64,000 bases of DNA from Sulfobacillus acidophilus (GCA_003023745.1 PXYV01000001.1:95600-159599); one strand, 5' to 3'; shown: positions 18,024-27,165, counted from the stretch's first letter. The notes: a model not told the origin generated them from the letters alone. Translations and numbers: made by a program.

Positions 18024-18542
18024 ATGGCGTTCGGGTATCGCGAGTGGTGGTCGAAATTCATTCATCACGACCGCAAAAGCTTCATCCGTTTGGTTGCGAT
18101 CGGCGGGTTGGGACTCCTGTTGTTGGGATTTGGCAGTTTTGGCATTGCCCGCCCGTCCCCTCCTAGCGGTACGGCATCGCATCGGGACACCGTGCAAACT
18201 AGCGCACTGCAAACGCAAGAGAGTGAAATTGCCGATCAGGTTGCTCAGATTCTCGCGAAAATTCCGGACGTGGGTCACGTTTTTGTGTCGATGACACTAA
18301 CGCGCAGTATCCAGTCGCAATACGTGGATAGTGCGGGAGGTGGTCAAGGCACCCAGCCGGTGCTGGTCTCAACCAATAATGGTCAGGAGGTCGTGCCATT
18401 CGATCAAATTGGCCCGTCGGTTGGTGGGGTTGTGGTGGTAGCAAAGGCGGCTGTGCGCCCCTTTATTCGTGCAGAGTTGTCACAAGCCGTTCAAACGCTG
18501 CTGCAAATTCAGGCGTACCAGGTTTTGATACTGCCCAATTGA
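18024..18542 (+). CDS. spoIIIAG: Stage III sporulation protein AG
   Basis: The ring-forming protein of the mother-cell channel: one membrane helix (LVAIGGLGLLLLGFG) and a periplasmic ring-building domain. Family features are LAKIPDVGHVFVSMTL and VGGVVVVAKAA, and a C-terminal LLQIQAYQVLILP. 172 residues. ATG 18024 follows AAAGGAG at about 9 nt. SpoIIIAG rings resemble those of type II/III secretion systems. Confidence 0.92.
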   Translation: MAFGYREWWSKFIHHDRKSFIRLVAIGGLGLLLLGFGSFGIARPSPPSGTASHRDTVQTSALQTQESEIADQVAQILAKIPDVGHVFVSMTLTRSIQSQYVDSAGGGQGTQPVLVSTNNGQEVVPFDQIGPSVGGVVVVAKAAVRPFIRAELSQAVQTLLQIQAYQVLILPN

Positions 18543-18575
18543 TCCAAACAAGGGGAAGAAAAGGAGGATTTACAG

Positions 18576-19076
18576 ATGCAGCGACCACAAGTGATTCGGT
18601 TTGCGGCGTTCGTAACAGTGCTGGCCGTGCTGCTGGGCTACGTGGTATACCACCGCACCAGCTCGGAGGCATCCGTGGCAACGGTGAGTACTGTAGGCAA
18701 AAAGGCAGAGAACAAATTGGTCAATCTTGAAAACTATTTCACTAACTTCCGCTTGCGCCGAGACCAACTTATGTCAAAGGAAATCGCCACGCTAGAAGCA
18801 TTGACCAAAAACACTGGAATATCCCAGGGAACGCGAGATCAAGCTGCTAGTACAATGGTACAAGATGCCCAGGAGCTAAAAGATGAAACGCGCATTGAGG
18901 GATTATTGGCGGGACGCGGGTTCCCCCTGTCGGCGGCTACCGTCACCAGCCACGAGGTTGTCGTGATTGTCGGCGGGGTGCAGTTGACAAGCCAACAGGT
19001 CGCAAAGATCGCCAATACAGCCACAACGGTAACCGGATTACCGCCCCAAGACGTTGTCATCTTGCCAAAGTCCTAA
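18576..19076 (+). CDS. spoIIIAH: Stage III sporulation protein AH
   Basis: The mother-cell partner of forespore SpoIIQ; the two meet across the intermembrane space. 166 residues: one membrane helix (FVTVLAVLLGYVVY), then a linker with the NYFTNFRLRRDQ helix and a YscJ/FliF-like domain ending PQDVVILPKS. ATG 18576 follows AAAAGGAGG. It is the last spoIIIA gene; spoIIQ is not in the window. Confidence 0.93.
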   Translation: MQRPQVIRFAAFVTVLAVLLGYVVYHRTSSEASVATVSTVGKKAENKLVNLENYFTNFRLRRDQLMSKEIATLEALTKNTGISQGTRDQAASTMVQDAQELKDETRIEGLLAGRGFPLSAATVTSHEVVVIVGGVQLTSQQVAKIANTATTVTGLPPQDVVILPKS

Positions 19077-19283
19077 GTCACGCATTTTTGCGCGAAGTAC
19101 GGCCAATGACGACTCGCCTGGCCCGACCTAGCCGGTTTGGGCACGAAGCAGAGATTGTTGGGATTTGGATTTCCGGTGCTGGCGCCCCAAAATGTCGGAT
19201 AAGGTTCACCTCTAATCGATTGCAAACCGTGCATGGCATCAACAAAGACCGTCTCCTGCGGCATAAAATGCTTAAGGAAGCAC

Positions 19284-19305
19284 ACCGCCTCAGGGGGCGG
19301 TTTCT
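19284..19305 (+). terminator. Terminator-like hairpin after spoIIIA
   Basis: ACCGCC (19284-19289) pairs with GGCGGT (19296-19301), followed by TTCT. It lies about 200 bp past spoIIIAH and has a weak T tract. Confidence 0.4.
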
Positions 19306-19623
19306 GCCCGATGACACCCCCTCGTGTTAACCAACCGGCCGTCCTACTGCGGTTTTGCCTTTGGGCTCGGGCTCAACCGCACGGGGCCGTCGTCGGGCGG
19401 CAGTTCTCGCGGATTGTCCCTTTGTCCGCTCCTGACGTTGGGGAGTTTCGGTAACTTAGAGGACGAAAGCAGGAATCTTTATCATTCGTACCGAATTCGG
19501 GGATACAGGCAATGATACCCATTCCCGCTATTAAGTGGTGCGGTGCGTGGTCGTAGACGAACGGGAGAAAACCACGGGGAGCGCTGAGCCCTATGTTCGA
19601 CCAATTTAAAGTTGGCCGCTTCG

Positions 19624-19779
19624 ATGCCAGATGAACAACTAAAGCCATTCCTGGCCTTGCGCATGCAGGCAGCTCGGGATCTGGGAGATCGAGGCGCGGC
19701 CCGCGACCAATCTTTTGTGCAACAGGCACTACAATCCGCACCCGAGTCTGCGCGTGATAAGATAGTGCGCAATCTATAA
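19624..19779 (+). CDS. Unrecognised 51-residue ORF
   Basis: An ATG-started frame encoding MPDEQLKPFLALRMQAARDL and then an Ala/Gln-rich helical stretch ending KIVRNL. The composition is protein-like (amphipathic helix, balanced charges), but there is no ribosome site and nothing else on this strand reads as a gene. It may be the tail of a decayed gene. It lies in the accessory interval between spoIIIAH and the TauE/SafE gene. Confidence 0.25.
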   Translation: MPDEQLKPFLALRMQAARDLGDRGAARDQSFVQQALQSAPESARDKIVRNL

Positions 19780-19794
19780 AGCGGAATTGCGGGT

Positions 19795-20150
19795 TAACTA
19801 CCCCAGCCTGAAGGCCGGAGTTTGAAAGAGCTCTCAGGTTGACCTGCTTCAGTCTGTTGGGGACGCCGTCCGGGAGGTCAAGACACCCGGGGGTGCTTCT
19901 CCAGCCCCAGGCTCTGTAGCGGGTCGTTAAACGCCAGCCGACGGGATGTTTGGTAGAGACGCGTGCGGCGAAAACGGTATACGATGCAAAATGGTCACGT
20001 TGTCAATCGCGATGGGAACGGGGCCGCGAAGATGGCGCGGACAAGTCACCGCCGATGCCGGTGTTTCCAAGGCGTGTGCGAGTAAAGCTGACCTAGGCAG
20101 GTTTTTCGCACGGACGGTCCGGCTTTAGCCGGGTGGGGAGTGCCAAGTGG
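19795..20150 (-). mobile_element. IS200/IS605-family remnant or palindrome-ended mini element
   Basis: Both ends carry the short subterminal hairpins typical of this family: CC-GCC-TGAA-GGC-GG at 19803-19818 and CCGGC-TTTA-GCCGG at 20119-20132, the latter next to GTGGGGAGTGCCAAG. On the minus strand a fragment reading like a TnpB tail (PDGVPNRLKQVNLRAL) leads into the 19803 hairpin. No intact TnpA or TnpB frame exists, so this is decayed or a non-autonomous palindrome-associated element. The exact ends are not defined. Confidence 0.5.
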
Positions 20151-20203
20151 AATGATCGATGCAAGATGGACTGATCAGCATACATTGCGAGGTGGGTTTT
20201 GGT

Positions 20204-21028
20204 ATGCATGTGCACTTAACGGCCATTCAATGGATACTCGCGATCTTTTCAGGTGGCATCGTCGGATTTAGCTTAGGCTTATTAGGTGGTGGCGGATCGA
20301 TCATGGCGGTTCCGCTGTTGATGTACTTGGTTGGTATCCGCCAGGCGCACCTTGTGATTGGGACGACGGCGCTAGCGGTGTCTTTAAATTCATTTTTAAA
20401 CCTATTGCCGCATTGGCGTGCGCATCACGTGCGGTGGCGTCCCGCCATTGTTTTTGCGGTGCCGGGCATTGTTGGCGCAGCGGCGGGCTCGGCGCTGGGC
20501 AAAATCTTAAATGGGAAAGACTTGCTGTTTATATTTGCGATTCTCATGGTGGTGGTGGCTATCGTCATGGTGCGCAATGTTCGCCGAGCTCCGAATTCGC
20601 AAGCAAGTCGTGGCGACAACCAGCAATTGCACCCCGGGGGGCGATCCCCAACCACGCTGGCGGAGGAAGAGGCCGGAACCGGCTTTCTTGTCGGTGCCTT
20701 GTCAGGATTTTTTGGGATTGGTGGCGGGTTTCTCATTGTACCCGGCCTTCTGTTCTCTTCCGGCATGACGATGATTGAAGCAGTCGGGAGTTCCTTGTTT
20801 GCGGTGGGAACTTTTGGGTTAACGACGGCCGTGAATTACGCAATCTCAGGCTTGGTGAGCCCCGTGATTGCCTTGATTTTTCTCATGGGCGGAGTGTCGG
20901 GCGGTTGGGCCGGAGCGGTGCTGGCGACGCGACTGAGTCAGCAAAAGGGTCTGCTGACATATGTATTTGCGGGTGTAATTATATTGATGGCGATTTACAT
21001 GGGGTACAAAAATCTATCGGCGATTTAG
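20204..21028 (+). CDS. TauE/SafE-family anion exporter
   Basis: A membrane permease of the TSUP family, members of which export sulfite, sulfoacetate or related anions. The 274 residues form two repeats, each with the glycine-rich family motif: GFSLGLLGGGGSIMAVPLL near 18 and GALSGFFGIGGGFLIVPGL near 170, split by a polar cytosolic loop rich in Ser/Gly/Glu. About eight membrane segments. ATG 20204 follows GAGGTGGG; the longer frame from 20159 has no support. The substrate is unknown. It stands alone, next to a mobile-element remnant. Confidence 0.88.
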   Translation: MHVHLTAIQWILAIFSGGIVGFSLGLLGGGGSIMAVPLLMYLVGIRQAHLVIGTTALAVSLNSFLNLLPHWRAHHVRWRPAIVFAVPGIVGAAAGSALGKILNGKDLLFIFAILMVVVAIVMVRNVRRAPNSQASRGDNQQLHPGGRSPTTLAEEEAGTGFLVGALSGFFGIGGGFLIVPGLLFSSGMTMIEAVGSSLFAVGTFGLTTAVNYAISGLVSPVIALIFLMGGVSGGWAGAVLATRLSQQKGLLTYVFAGVIILMAIYMGYKNLSAI

Positions 21029-21759
21029 CCCCGGTCGATGTTGTTGGCGTGCTCGCAAAACACCGAGATGCCGATGGCCGCTCGAATGGATAAGATGGTG
21101 CGATCCGCGTATTTGAAGCAAGGGGGCCCCTGATGACCGATCTCAGTGCCGAGCATGCTCGCAGTGATACCTATCAAGATGAAGAATCCGGAGATGGCCG
21201 GAGTCGAGTGCCAGCAAGGCACACGGCAGGTACGAGGTGCGGGAATGGCGGCCAAAGGAAAGAAACCGGGTGGCAGTGTGCCCACTGTGATGCCCCACAC
21301 GGCCACCCTGAAATCGATGACGTCTGTCTGAAGCCTTAGGGGATGGGATCGGGCGGGTTGACCTTTTCTGCCATCGCCTAATGCGCCATCGGCCACGTCC
21401 GGACTACCTCGTCCACGGCCAGGGAGGTCCGCGCTGCGCACGACGTGATGCCCCGCCCGCTTAATCGAAACGACCTTCCTAAAGCGCATCCAACGATAGA
21501 GATAAATTTAGCCGTGGCTTTCAGCGATAATGAAGGCTACGCACGGGCAAATTGCCGACTTTTAACCGAGTCACGGCTATTAGAGGGGCATGCCGGGTGT
21601 CGACGCGATTTCCTTTATAAGGCATACCCGACCTTGGGCACTCCGTGCACCGTCAAAAATCAGATGACAAACGTGGAGCAGCATTTGTCGAAGACCTCAC
21701 TCTGGACATCGCTTTGCGGTTATGGTCTATTATCAAGAGAAGACGGAGGGAGACTCTAC
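21029..21759. other. 731-bp stretch without a supportable gene
   Basis: A minus-strand frame over 21025-21489 has a hydrophobic patch (WGITVGTLPPGFFPL, then ISGFFILIGITASM) but no recognisable family and no ribosome site; it could be a decayed membrane-protein gene. No accB-like AMKM biotin motif occurs in any frame I checked. The accC promoter must lie in the right-hand part, but no clear -35/-10 pair was found. Confidence 0.45.
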
Positions 21760-23106
21760 GTGTTTAAAAAAATTTTGGTAGCGAACCGTGGAGAAATTGC
21801 TATTCGGGTCATGCGTGCGGCCCGCGAACTAGGCATTAAGACCGTAGCGGTCTATTCCGACGCCGATAAAGACGCACCGCATGTCGCGTATGCGGACGAA
21901 GCGTTTCCCATCGGGCCGGCTCAGTCAACGCTGAGTTACCTACATATTCCGAACATCATTAACGCTGCCGTGCACACCGGAGCCGAGGCCATTCACCCCG
22001 GCTATGGATTTTTGGCCGAAAATGACCACTTTGCCCGCGTGTGCGATACCTGGAATCTTGTCTTTATCGGCCCGCCTGCCCAAGCAATCCGCCAGATGGG
22101 CATCAAGGCGGGTGCTCGCAAGCTGATGGCCGACGCGGGCGTGCCGGTCGTGCCTGGCACGGAGGGGACAGTCAGTTCGGTGGAGGACGCGCGAGCGGTG
22201 GCTGATCAAATTGGCTATCCGATTTTAGTCAAGGCGTCATTCGGAGGCGGTGGTCGTGGTATTCGCATCGTCGAAAGCCCGGACGGCCTTCAGGACGCAC
22301 TAGAGCGCGCCAGCCGGGAGGCTACGGCAGCGTTCGGTCAGGGTGACGTGTACTTAGAAAAGTATCTCATCAATCCGCGACACATCGAAATTCAGGTGTT
22401 GGCGGATAAACTGGGGAATGTTGTGACGCTGGGCGAACGCGAAAGTTCATTGCAGCGCCGCCGCCAAAAGGTTTTGGAAGAAGCGCCTTCGGTGGCCGTG
22501 ACACCTGACTTGCGCGCGCGCATGAGCTCAGCCGCGACGCGGGCTGCGCAGGCGGTGCATTACGACAGTGCCGGCACCTTGGAATTTCTGCTCGACCAAT
22601 CGGGTAATTTTTACTTTATGGAAATGAACACGCGGGTGCAGGTTGAACATCCCTGTACGGAGTCCATTACGGGGATCGACATTGTGAAAGAGCAGATCCG
22701 AGTGGCGGCAGGATTGCCACTGAGTGTGACCCAGGAGGAAGTTGCGTTTCGGGGTTGGAGCATTGAGTGCCGAATCAATGCGGAGGATCCCGACATGCAA
22801 TTTCGTCCCAGTCCTGGGACTGTGACTGTCTGGAAAGAGCCGGCCGGTCCTTGGGTGCGCGTCGATGCGGCAGCTCAGCCTGGCTATACGGTACAACCCT
22901 ATTACGATTCGCTGTTGGCCAAAGTAATTATCTGGGGGCGCGATAGAAAAGAGGCAATTCATCGCATGGAGCGCGCGCTCAGTGAATTTCAGGTCGATGG
23001 CGTCAAGACGACCATTGGTATGCATCAACAACTCATGCAAGATCCAGAATTTCTGGCGGGCAATATCCACATTAATTTCTTGGCGGAGCGATTTAAGGGC
23101 GCCTAA
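21760..23106 (+). CDS. accC: Biotin carboxylase subunit of acetyl-CoA carboxylase
   Basis: Carboxylates biotin on its carrier protein using ATP and bicarbonate, the first half-reaction of fatty-acid synthesis. The 448 residues show KILVANRGEIAIRVMRAARE at the start, HPGYGFLAEN, the ATP-grasp glycine loop FGGGGRGIR and EMNTRVQVEHPCTE. Only the carboxylase domain is present. GTG 21760 follows GGAGGGAG; the frame is open back to 21445, but that part shows no family similarity. The usual upstream accB is missing here. The gene leads into the Asp23/nusB block. Confidence 0.94.
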   Translation: MFKKILVANRGEIAIRVMRAARELGIKTVAVYSDADKDAPHVAYADEAFPIGPAQSTLSYLHIPNIINAAVHTGAEAIHPGYGFLAENDHFARVCDTWNLVFIGPPAQAIRQMGIKAGARKLMADAGVPVVPGTEGTVSSVEDARAVADQIGYPILVKASFGGGGRGIRIVESPDGLQDALERASREATAAFGQGDVYLEKYLINPRHIEIQVLADKLGNVVTLGERESSLQRRRQKVLEEAPSVAVTPDLRARMSSAATRAAQAVHYDSAGTLEFLLDQSGNFYFMEMNTRVQVEHPCTESITGIDIVKEQIRVAAGLPLSVTQEEVAFRGWSIECRINAEDPDMQFRPSPGTVTVWKEPAGPWVRVDAAAQPGYTVQPYYDSLLAKVIIWGRDRKEAIHRMERALSEFQVDGVKTTIGMHQQLMQDPEFLAGNIHINFLAERFKGA

Positions 23107-23122
23107 AGGAGGCCTCAGACCG

Positions 23123-23494
23123 GTGGAAAGACCCGAGCGCGGCTTTGTGCCGGCGGTTCCGACGATACAGATCACTCACGATGCGATTGCCGAACTCGTC
23201 ATGTACGCTGCTTCGCAGGCAGACGGAGTGGCCGAAGTAGGCGGGAATCTCGGTGCGGGCCTCAATCATCTACTGGGACGCGCGACAACGTGGCGGGGAG
23301 TGCGCATCGACGTGGACGGGCGAGAAGTTGACGTATCGCTGCATTTGATTGTGCGCTACGGTGTCCGCATTCCCGAGGTGGCGCAGTGCGTGCAAGAGCA
23401 GGTCAAAGAACAGGTCGAGCGAGCGACTGGATTAAAGGTGAAGAGTGTCGACATTCACATTCAGGGCCTATCATTTGGCGAGGCCCTCCAATGA
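23123..23494 (+). CDS. Asp23/Gls24-family envelope-stress protein (YqhY-like)
   Basis: A 123-residue member of the Asp23 family. The YqhY branch is conserved between accC and nusB in Firmicutes and has been linked to regulation of acetyl-CoA carboxylase. Family features are a beginning with IQITHDAIAELV, the GVAEVGGNLGAG loop, VDVSLHLIVRYGVRIPEVA and VKSVDIHIQGLSF. GTG 23123 lies about 10 nt after AAGGAGG. It is in the same transcript as accC. Confidence 0.9.
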   Translation: MERPERGFVPAVPTIQITHDAIAELVMYAASQADGVAEVGGNLGAGLNHLLGRATTWRGVRIDVDGREVDVSLHLIVRYGVRIPEVAQCVQEQVKEQVERATGLKVKSVDIHIQGLSFGEALQ

Positions 23495-23509
23495 AGATGG
23501 AGGAATGCG

Positions 23510-23935
23510 GTGGCCAGGCATCACGCGAGGGAATTAGCGTTGCAGGTTCTATTTGAACATGATGTGGCCAAGGTGTCTTTTGCCAGCGTTTTGGAACGAA
23601 CCCTGCATGAGGCTTCACCGGTTGATGGGGAGTACGCCCGCATTCTAGTGGAGGGCACGGTGTCCCATCAGGACGAATTGGACGCCTGGATTGAAGCCGC
23701 TTCGCGTGATTGGCATGTAGGACGCATGCCGCCGATTGACCGCAACATTCTGCGCTTGGCCTGCTATGAGATGGCCCACGAAGCCAAGGTCCCGCTGTCT
23801 GTCGTGATCGATGAAGCTCTGGAGTTGGCGCAAGATTATAGCACCGTGGATGCGAAGCGGTTTGTTAATGGAGTGTTGGGAACAATTGCTCAACGCGTGA
23901 GGCCGGAGGGTGATCCCGATCGACCGAATTCGTGA
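23510..23935 (+). CDS. nusB: Transcription antitermination factor NusB
   Basis: An all-helical factor that binds boxA RNA with NusE (S10) during rRNA transcription. 141 residues with ARELALQVLFEHDV at the start, the interior WHVGRMPPIDRNILRLACYEM and DEALELAQDYSTVDAKRFVNGVL, all classical. GTG 23510 follows GATGGAGGAA. Its end overlaps the next frame by 26 bp. Confidence 0.95.
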   Translation: MARHHARELALQVLFEHDVAKVSFASVLERTLHEASPVDGEYARILVEGTVSHQDELDAWIEAASRDWHVGRMPPIDRNILRLACYEMAHEAKVPLSVVIDEALELAQDYSTVDAKRFVNGVLGTIAQRVRPEGDPDRPNS

Positions 23936-24908
23936 CCCATGGGTCCTTGGAATTGATACTAGCGCTTACACCACGTCGGTTGCGGCGGTTTTTCAGTCTG
24001 GCCGATATTTTGAAGCCCGGCGTCTGCTGCCCGTGCCTGTTGGAGCACGGGGACTGAGGGCGAGCGATGCGGTGTTTTACCATAATCAACACTTACCGCG
24101 ATTAGTGGAAGAAGTGGTCACGCAGACGGATCGTGCCGACTTAGTGGCGATCTCGGTTTCCACCAAGCCTCGGCCAATAGAGAAGTCATACCTGCCGTGC
24201 TTTGTGGCAGGAAAAGCTGTCGGTCGAAGTCTTGCCGCTTTGGCCAGTGTACCTGTGTTTAGCACGACTCACCAGGAAGGGCACATACGGGCCGGGATTG
24301 CAGGTTCAGGTCTGACGGTGCAGCGCGAATTTCTTGTTTGGCATGTTTCAGGAGGGACGACGGAGCTGCTTGCGGTAACTCCCGCCTCTTGGGGATTCGC
24401 CATTACGTTGAAAGGTGGCAGTGACGACTTGTATGCGGGCCAGTTTGTTGACCGCATAGGGGTGTTGTTGGGCTTACCATTTCCCGCGGGGCCGGATATG
24501 GACCAACTGGCTGAGTCGAGTTTGAATGCGGTGGATTTGCCGTGGAGTCGACCTCGTTTTAAAAATAATCTGTGGTGGACCAGTTTCGCGGGTCCGGAAT
24601 CGGCGGCCCGACGCGCTTTTGCCCAAGGCGCGGACAGGGCAGCCCTGGCGCGTGGCGTGATGGAGGTGATTGCTCGGAGCCTGGCCGCGGTGGTTTTGAA
24701 ATTCAACAAGCCCACTGACCTCTTGGTGGTCGGGGGTGTAGCGGCTAACGCTCACTTGCGTCGACGGCTAGGGCTATGGCTAAGTGCTGCTGGGTGGACG
24801 GTGTGGTTTGCGGATCCTCGGTGGAGTCGAGACAATGCGATTGGTGTGGCTTACTTGGGATTGGATGCCTGGCAGCGGCGCCGCGGCCAGGGAATGGGGG
24901 AGCGATGA
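23910..24908 (+). CDS. TsaD/Kae1-like ASKHA-fold protein (peptidase M22 family paralogue)
   Basis: A 332-residue protein of the Kae1/TsaD superfamily. True TsaD carries out tRNA t6A modification, but the copy between nusB and folD in Clostridia-type genomes is a shorter paralogue of unknown role. It has the N-terminal phosphate loop GIDTSAYTTSVA, the metal-binding pattern HQEGH near residue 120, GGTTELL, and a C-terminal VVGGVAAN phosphate motif. The start is uncertain: GTG 23910 abuts its ribosome site. It overlaps nusB and, by an ATGA, folD. No tsaB or tsaE is nearby. Confidence 0.8.
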   Translation: MIPIDRIRDPWVLGIDTSAYTTSVAAVFQSGRYFEARRLLPVPVGARGLRASDAVFYHNQHLPRLVEEVVTQTDRADLVAISVSTKPRPIEKSYLPCFVAGKAVGRSLAALASVPVFSTTHQEGHIRAGIAGSGLTVQREFLVWHVSGGTTELLAVTPASWGFAITLKGGSDDLYAGQFVDRIGVLLGLPFPAGPDMDQLAESSLNAVDLPWSRPRFKNNLWWTSFAGPESAARRAFAQGADRAALARGVMEVIARSLAAVVLKFNKPTDLLVVGGVAANAHLRRRLGLWLSAAGWTVWFADPRWSRDNAIGVAYLGLDAWQRRRGQGMGER

Positions 24909-25756
24909 CAGTTCGTCTGGAAGGTAAGATAGTGGCCGACGCAATTCGCCAACGTGTTCGAAGGGCCGTAGAACAGTGCCAACAGGACTCCGGATTAAAG
25001 CCGGGTCTCGCGGTGGTGCTGGTTGGGGATGACCCCGCTTCCGAGATTTACGTTCGTCAAAAGCATAAGGCTGCGACATCCGTGGGGATTGAGTCGTACC
25101 AGCACCATTTAAACGCGGAGGTTACCACCGAGGCGGTGTGCGAGACGGTGGCTGCCTTGAATCGCGATCCCAAAGTCCATGGGATTCTCGTGCAACTGCC
25201 TTTACCGCCACATATTGATCGAGATCAAGTCTTGCAAGCGATTGCGGTCGAGAAAGACGTGGATGGATTGACTCGTGCCAGTCAGGGGGCGTTAATGCAA
25301 AATCGACCTGGGCTGCGTCCTTGCACACCCCTAGGCATCATCGATTTGCTGGCTTTCTATCACATTCCGATTGCAGGTCAACGTGCGGTGATTGTCGGTC
25401 GCAGTAGCCTGGTGGGGTTGCCGGTGGCCCTTATGTTGCAGCAACAAGATGCCACCATCACAATAGTGCATTCTCGAACTGTGCAGGCGCAAGCGGTTAC
25501 GGCGACGGCAGACATATTGGTCGTGGCCGCGGGTCAGCCCCGGTTAGTCACCCGCTCCTGGGTGAAAGAGGGGGCTGTGGTTGTTGATGTCGGAATTCAT
25601 CGAACCAGCCAGGGACTTATCGGTGACGTAGCCACAAAGGAACTGGAAGGCTATGCAGCGGCCGTGACGCCGGTGCCGGGAGGTGTCGGTCCCATGACCA
25701 TTGCCGAGTTGATGCACAATACATGGCAAGCGTTTGATGGGGGCGGCAGTGATTAA
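24905..25756 (+). CDS. folD: Bifunctional methylenetetrahydrofolate dehydrogenase/cyclohydrolase
   Basis: Interconverts 5,10-methylene-, methenyl- and 10-formyl-tetrahydrofolate, supplying C1 units released by the gcv/glyA system. 283 residues with the catalytic lysine in YVRQKHKA, HGILVQLPLP near 93, EKDVDGL, and the dinucleotide site VIVGRSSLVGLPVA followed by VTPVPGGVGPMT. ATG 24905 overlaps the preceding gene (ATGA); xseA starts in its TAATG. Confidence 0.95.
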   Translation: MTVRLEGKIVADAIRQRVRRAVEQCQQDSGLKPGLAVVLVGDDPASEIYVRQKHKAATSVGIESYQHHLNAEVTTEAVCETVAALNRDPKVHGILVQLPLPPHIDRDQVLQAIAVEKDVDGLTRASQGALMQNRPGLRPCTPLGIIDLLAFYHIPIAGQRAVIVGRSSLVGLPVALMLQQQDATITIVHSRTVQAQAVTATADILVVAAGQPRLVTRSWVKEGAVVVDVGIHRTSQGLIGDVATKELEGYAAAVTPVPGGVGPMTIAELMHNTWQAFDGGGSD

Positions 25757-26952
25757 TGGACAGCCCGATTTCGGTCAGTGAATTGGTTTTTGAGATACGT
25801 CGACTGGTGGAAGGCGTCACCCAATGGCAAAAGATCTGGGTAACGGGTGAACTGGTGGGAGTGAAGCATCACACCTCGGGGCACTGGTACTTCACGTTAA
25901 AGGACGAGTCGGCGCAGATGCGCGCGGTGATGTTTCGGAGAGATGCAGCCAACCTCAAGCAGCCGCTGGCGGATGGCATGGCCGTTATGGTGCTGGCGCG
26001 GGTGGGGGTGTTTGAACGGGATGGCCAGACCCAGCTCTACGTGAGCGCGGTTCGCGATATGGGGCGTGGAGCGCAGGACTTGGAACTGGAGCGGCTCAAG
26101 CAACGACTGTTCGCGGAAGGGCTATTTTCGCGCCCCAAGCGCCGCTTGCCGCGTATCCCACGGGCGGTTGCAGTGGTGACCTCGCCAACTGGAGCCGCAC
26201 GACATGACATTGAGACAGTGATCCAGCGCCGATATCCCAACATGCCCGTGTTATTGTACCCTGTCGTAGTACAAGGCCGGGACGCCGCTGCAAGTTTAGT
26301 GCGGGCACTGGCGTTAGTGAAATCGGGGCCGGCAGATGTGGTGATTTTGGGCCGTGGTGGTGGGGCCAAAGAGGACCTGGCTGCCTTTAACGACGAGACC
26401 GTGGTACGGGCCGTCTATACATGTCCCATCCCCGTCATTTCCGCTGTGGGGCATGAAATAGATACGACGTTAACCGACCTCGTGGCGGATTTGCGGGCGC
26501 CAACGCCCTCGGCTGCCGCTGAATTGGCGGTCCCGGAAAAGGAACAATTGCTAATTGTTTTGAAATCATTGCGGGCTCGTTTAGATGCTGCCCTGCTGCA
26601 AAGGGTGCGATGGGAACGCGATCGTCTGGGCGGATGGGTCGATCACGGACTGTTGAAGAATCCCAAAATTTTGTTTCGCGAATATCGGCATGGGTTGGAT
26701 CGCATCGATGAGCGAGCTGAACGTGCGTACGAGCGGGTGGTGGGCCAGGCGCGTTTGCACTGGAGAGGGCTGGCTGCGGCCTTGCCGTTATTAGACCCTA
26801 ATTTGCCCCTCGCGAGAGGTTACGCCTATGTGACCGACCGTGATGCTCAATTGGTGACGCGTAATGCGGTACAATGGGGACAGGCGTATGAAGTTCATTG
26901 GATTGACGGGAGTTTGTGGATGGTACGCGTAGACACGGAGGATCTTCAATGA
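25756..26952 (+). CDS. xseA: Exodeoxyribonuclease VII large subunit
   Basis: The catalytic subunit of the single-strand DNA exonuclease. 398 residues: an N-terminal OB domain (WVTGELVGVKHHTSGHWYF and following), then the catalytic core with TSPTGAARHDI, VVILGRGGGAKEDL, the AFNDE motif and SAVGHEIDTTLTDLVADLRAPTPS-like block, and a coiled C-terminal arm. It overlaps folD by one base and xseB by four. Confidence 0.95.
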   Translation: MDSPISVSELVFEIRRLVEGVTQWQKIWVTGELVGVKHHTSGHWYFTLKDESAQMRAVMFRRDAANLKQPLADGMAVMVLARVGVFERDGQTQLYVSAVRDMGRGAQDLELERLKQRLFAEGLFSRPKRRLPRIPRAVAVVTSPTGAARHDIETVIQRRYPNMPVLLYPVVVQGRDAAASLVRALALVKSGPADVVILGRGGGAKEDLAAFNDETVVRAVYTCPIPVISAVGHEIDTTLTDLVADLRAPTPSAAAELAVPEKEQLLIVLKSLRARLDAALLQRVRWERDRLGGWVDHGLLKNPKILFREYRHGLDRIDERAERAYERVVGQARLHWRGLAAALPLLDPNLPLARGYAYVTDRDAQLVTRNAVQWGQAYEVHWIDGSLWMVRVDTEDLQ

Positions 26953-27164
26953 ATGACGGACTGGAACTGGACCAATACGAGACCATCATGGCACGCCTTG
27001 AGGATATTGTTAAACGGCTGGAGGCGGGGCGAGCTCCGTTGGGGGAAAGTTTGCGCCTGTACCAAGAAGCCAAGGAGTTGAGTGAACAGGCGAATCAGTT
27101 ATTGGGCCGTGCGGAGGCTATGATTGGCCCGCCGTCGTCCGCTTTTCCGACGGGAGACGCCTAG
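26949..27164 (+). CDS. xseB: Exodeoxyribonuclease VII small subunit
   Basis: The small helical subunit that coats the XseA arm. 71 residues with the family pattern YETIMARLEDIVKRLEAG, then LGESLRLYQEAKEL. ATG 26949 overlaps the xseA stop (ATGA) and follows GGAGG. It ends one base before the ispA start codon. Confidence 0.93.
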   Translation: MNDGLELDQYETIMARLEDIVKRLEAGRAPLGESLRLYQEAKELSEQANQLLGRAEAMIGPPSSAFPTGDA

Positions 27165-27165
27165 C

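Noticed and set aside
21025..21489. Minus-strand frame with hydrophobic patches
   Set aside because: No ribosome site and no family I can recognise; overlaps the end of the TauE/SafE gene. Kept only as possible remnant in the gene-free entry.
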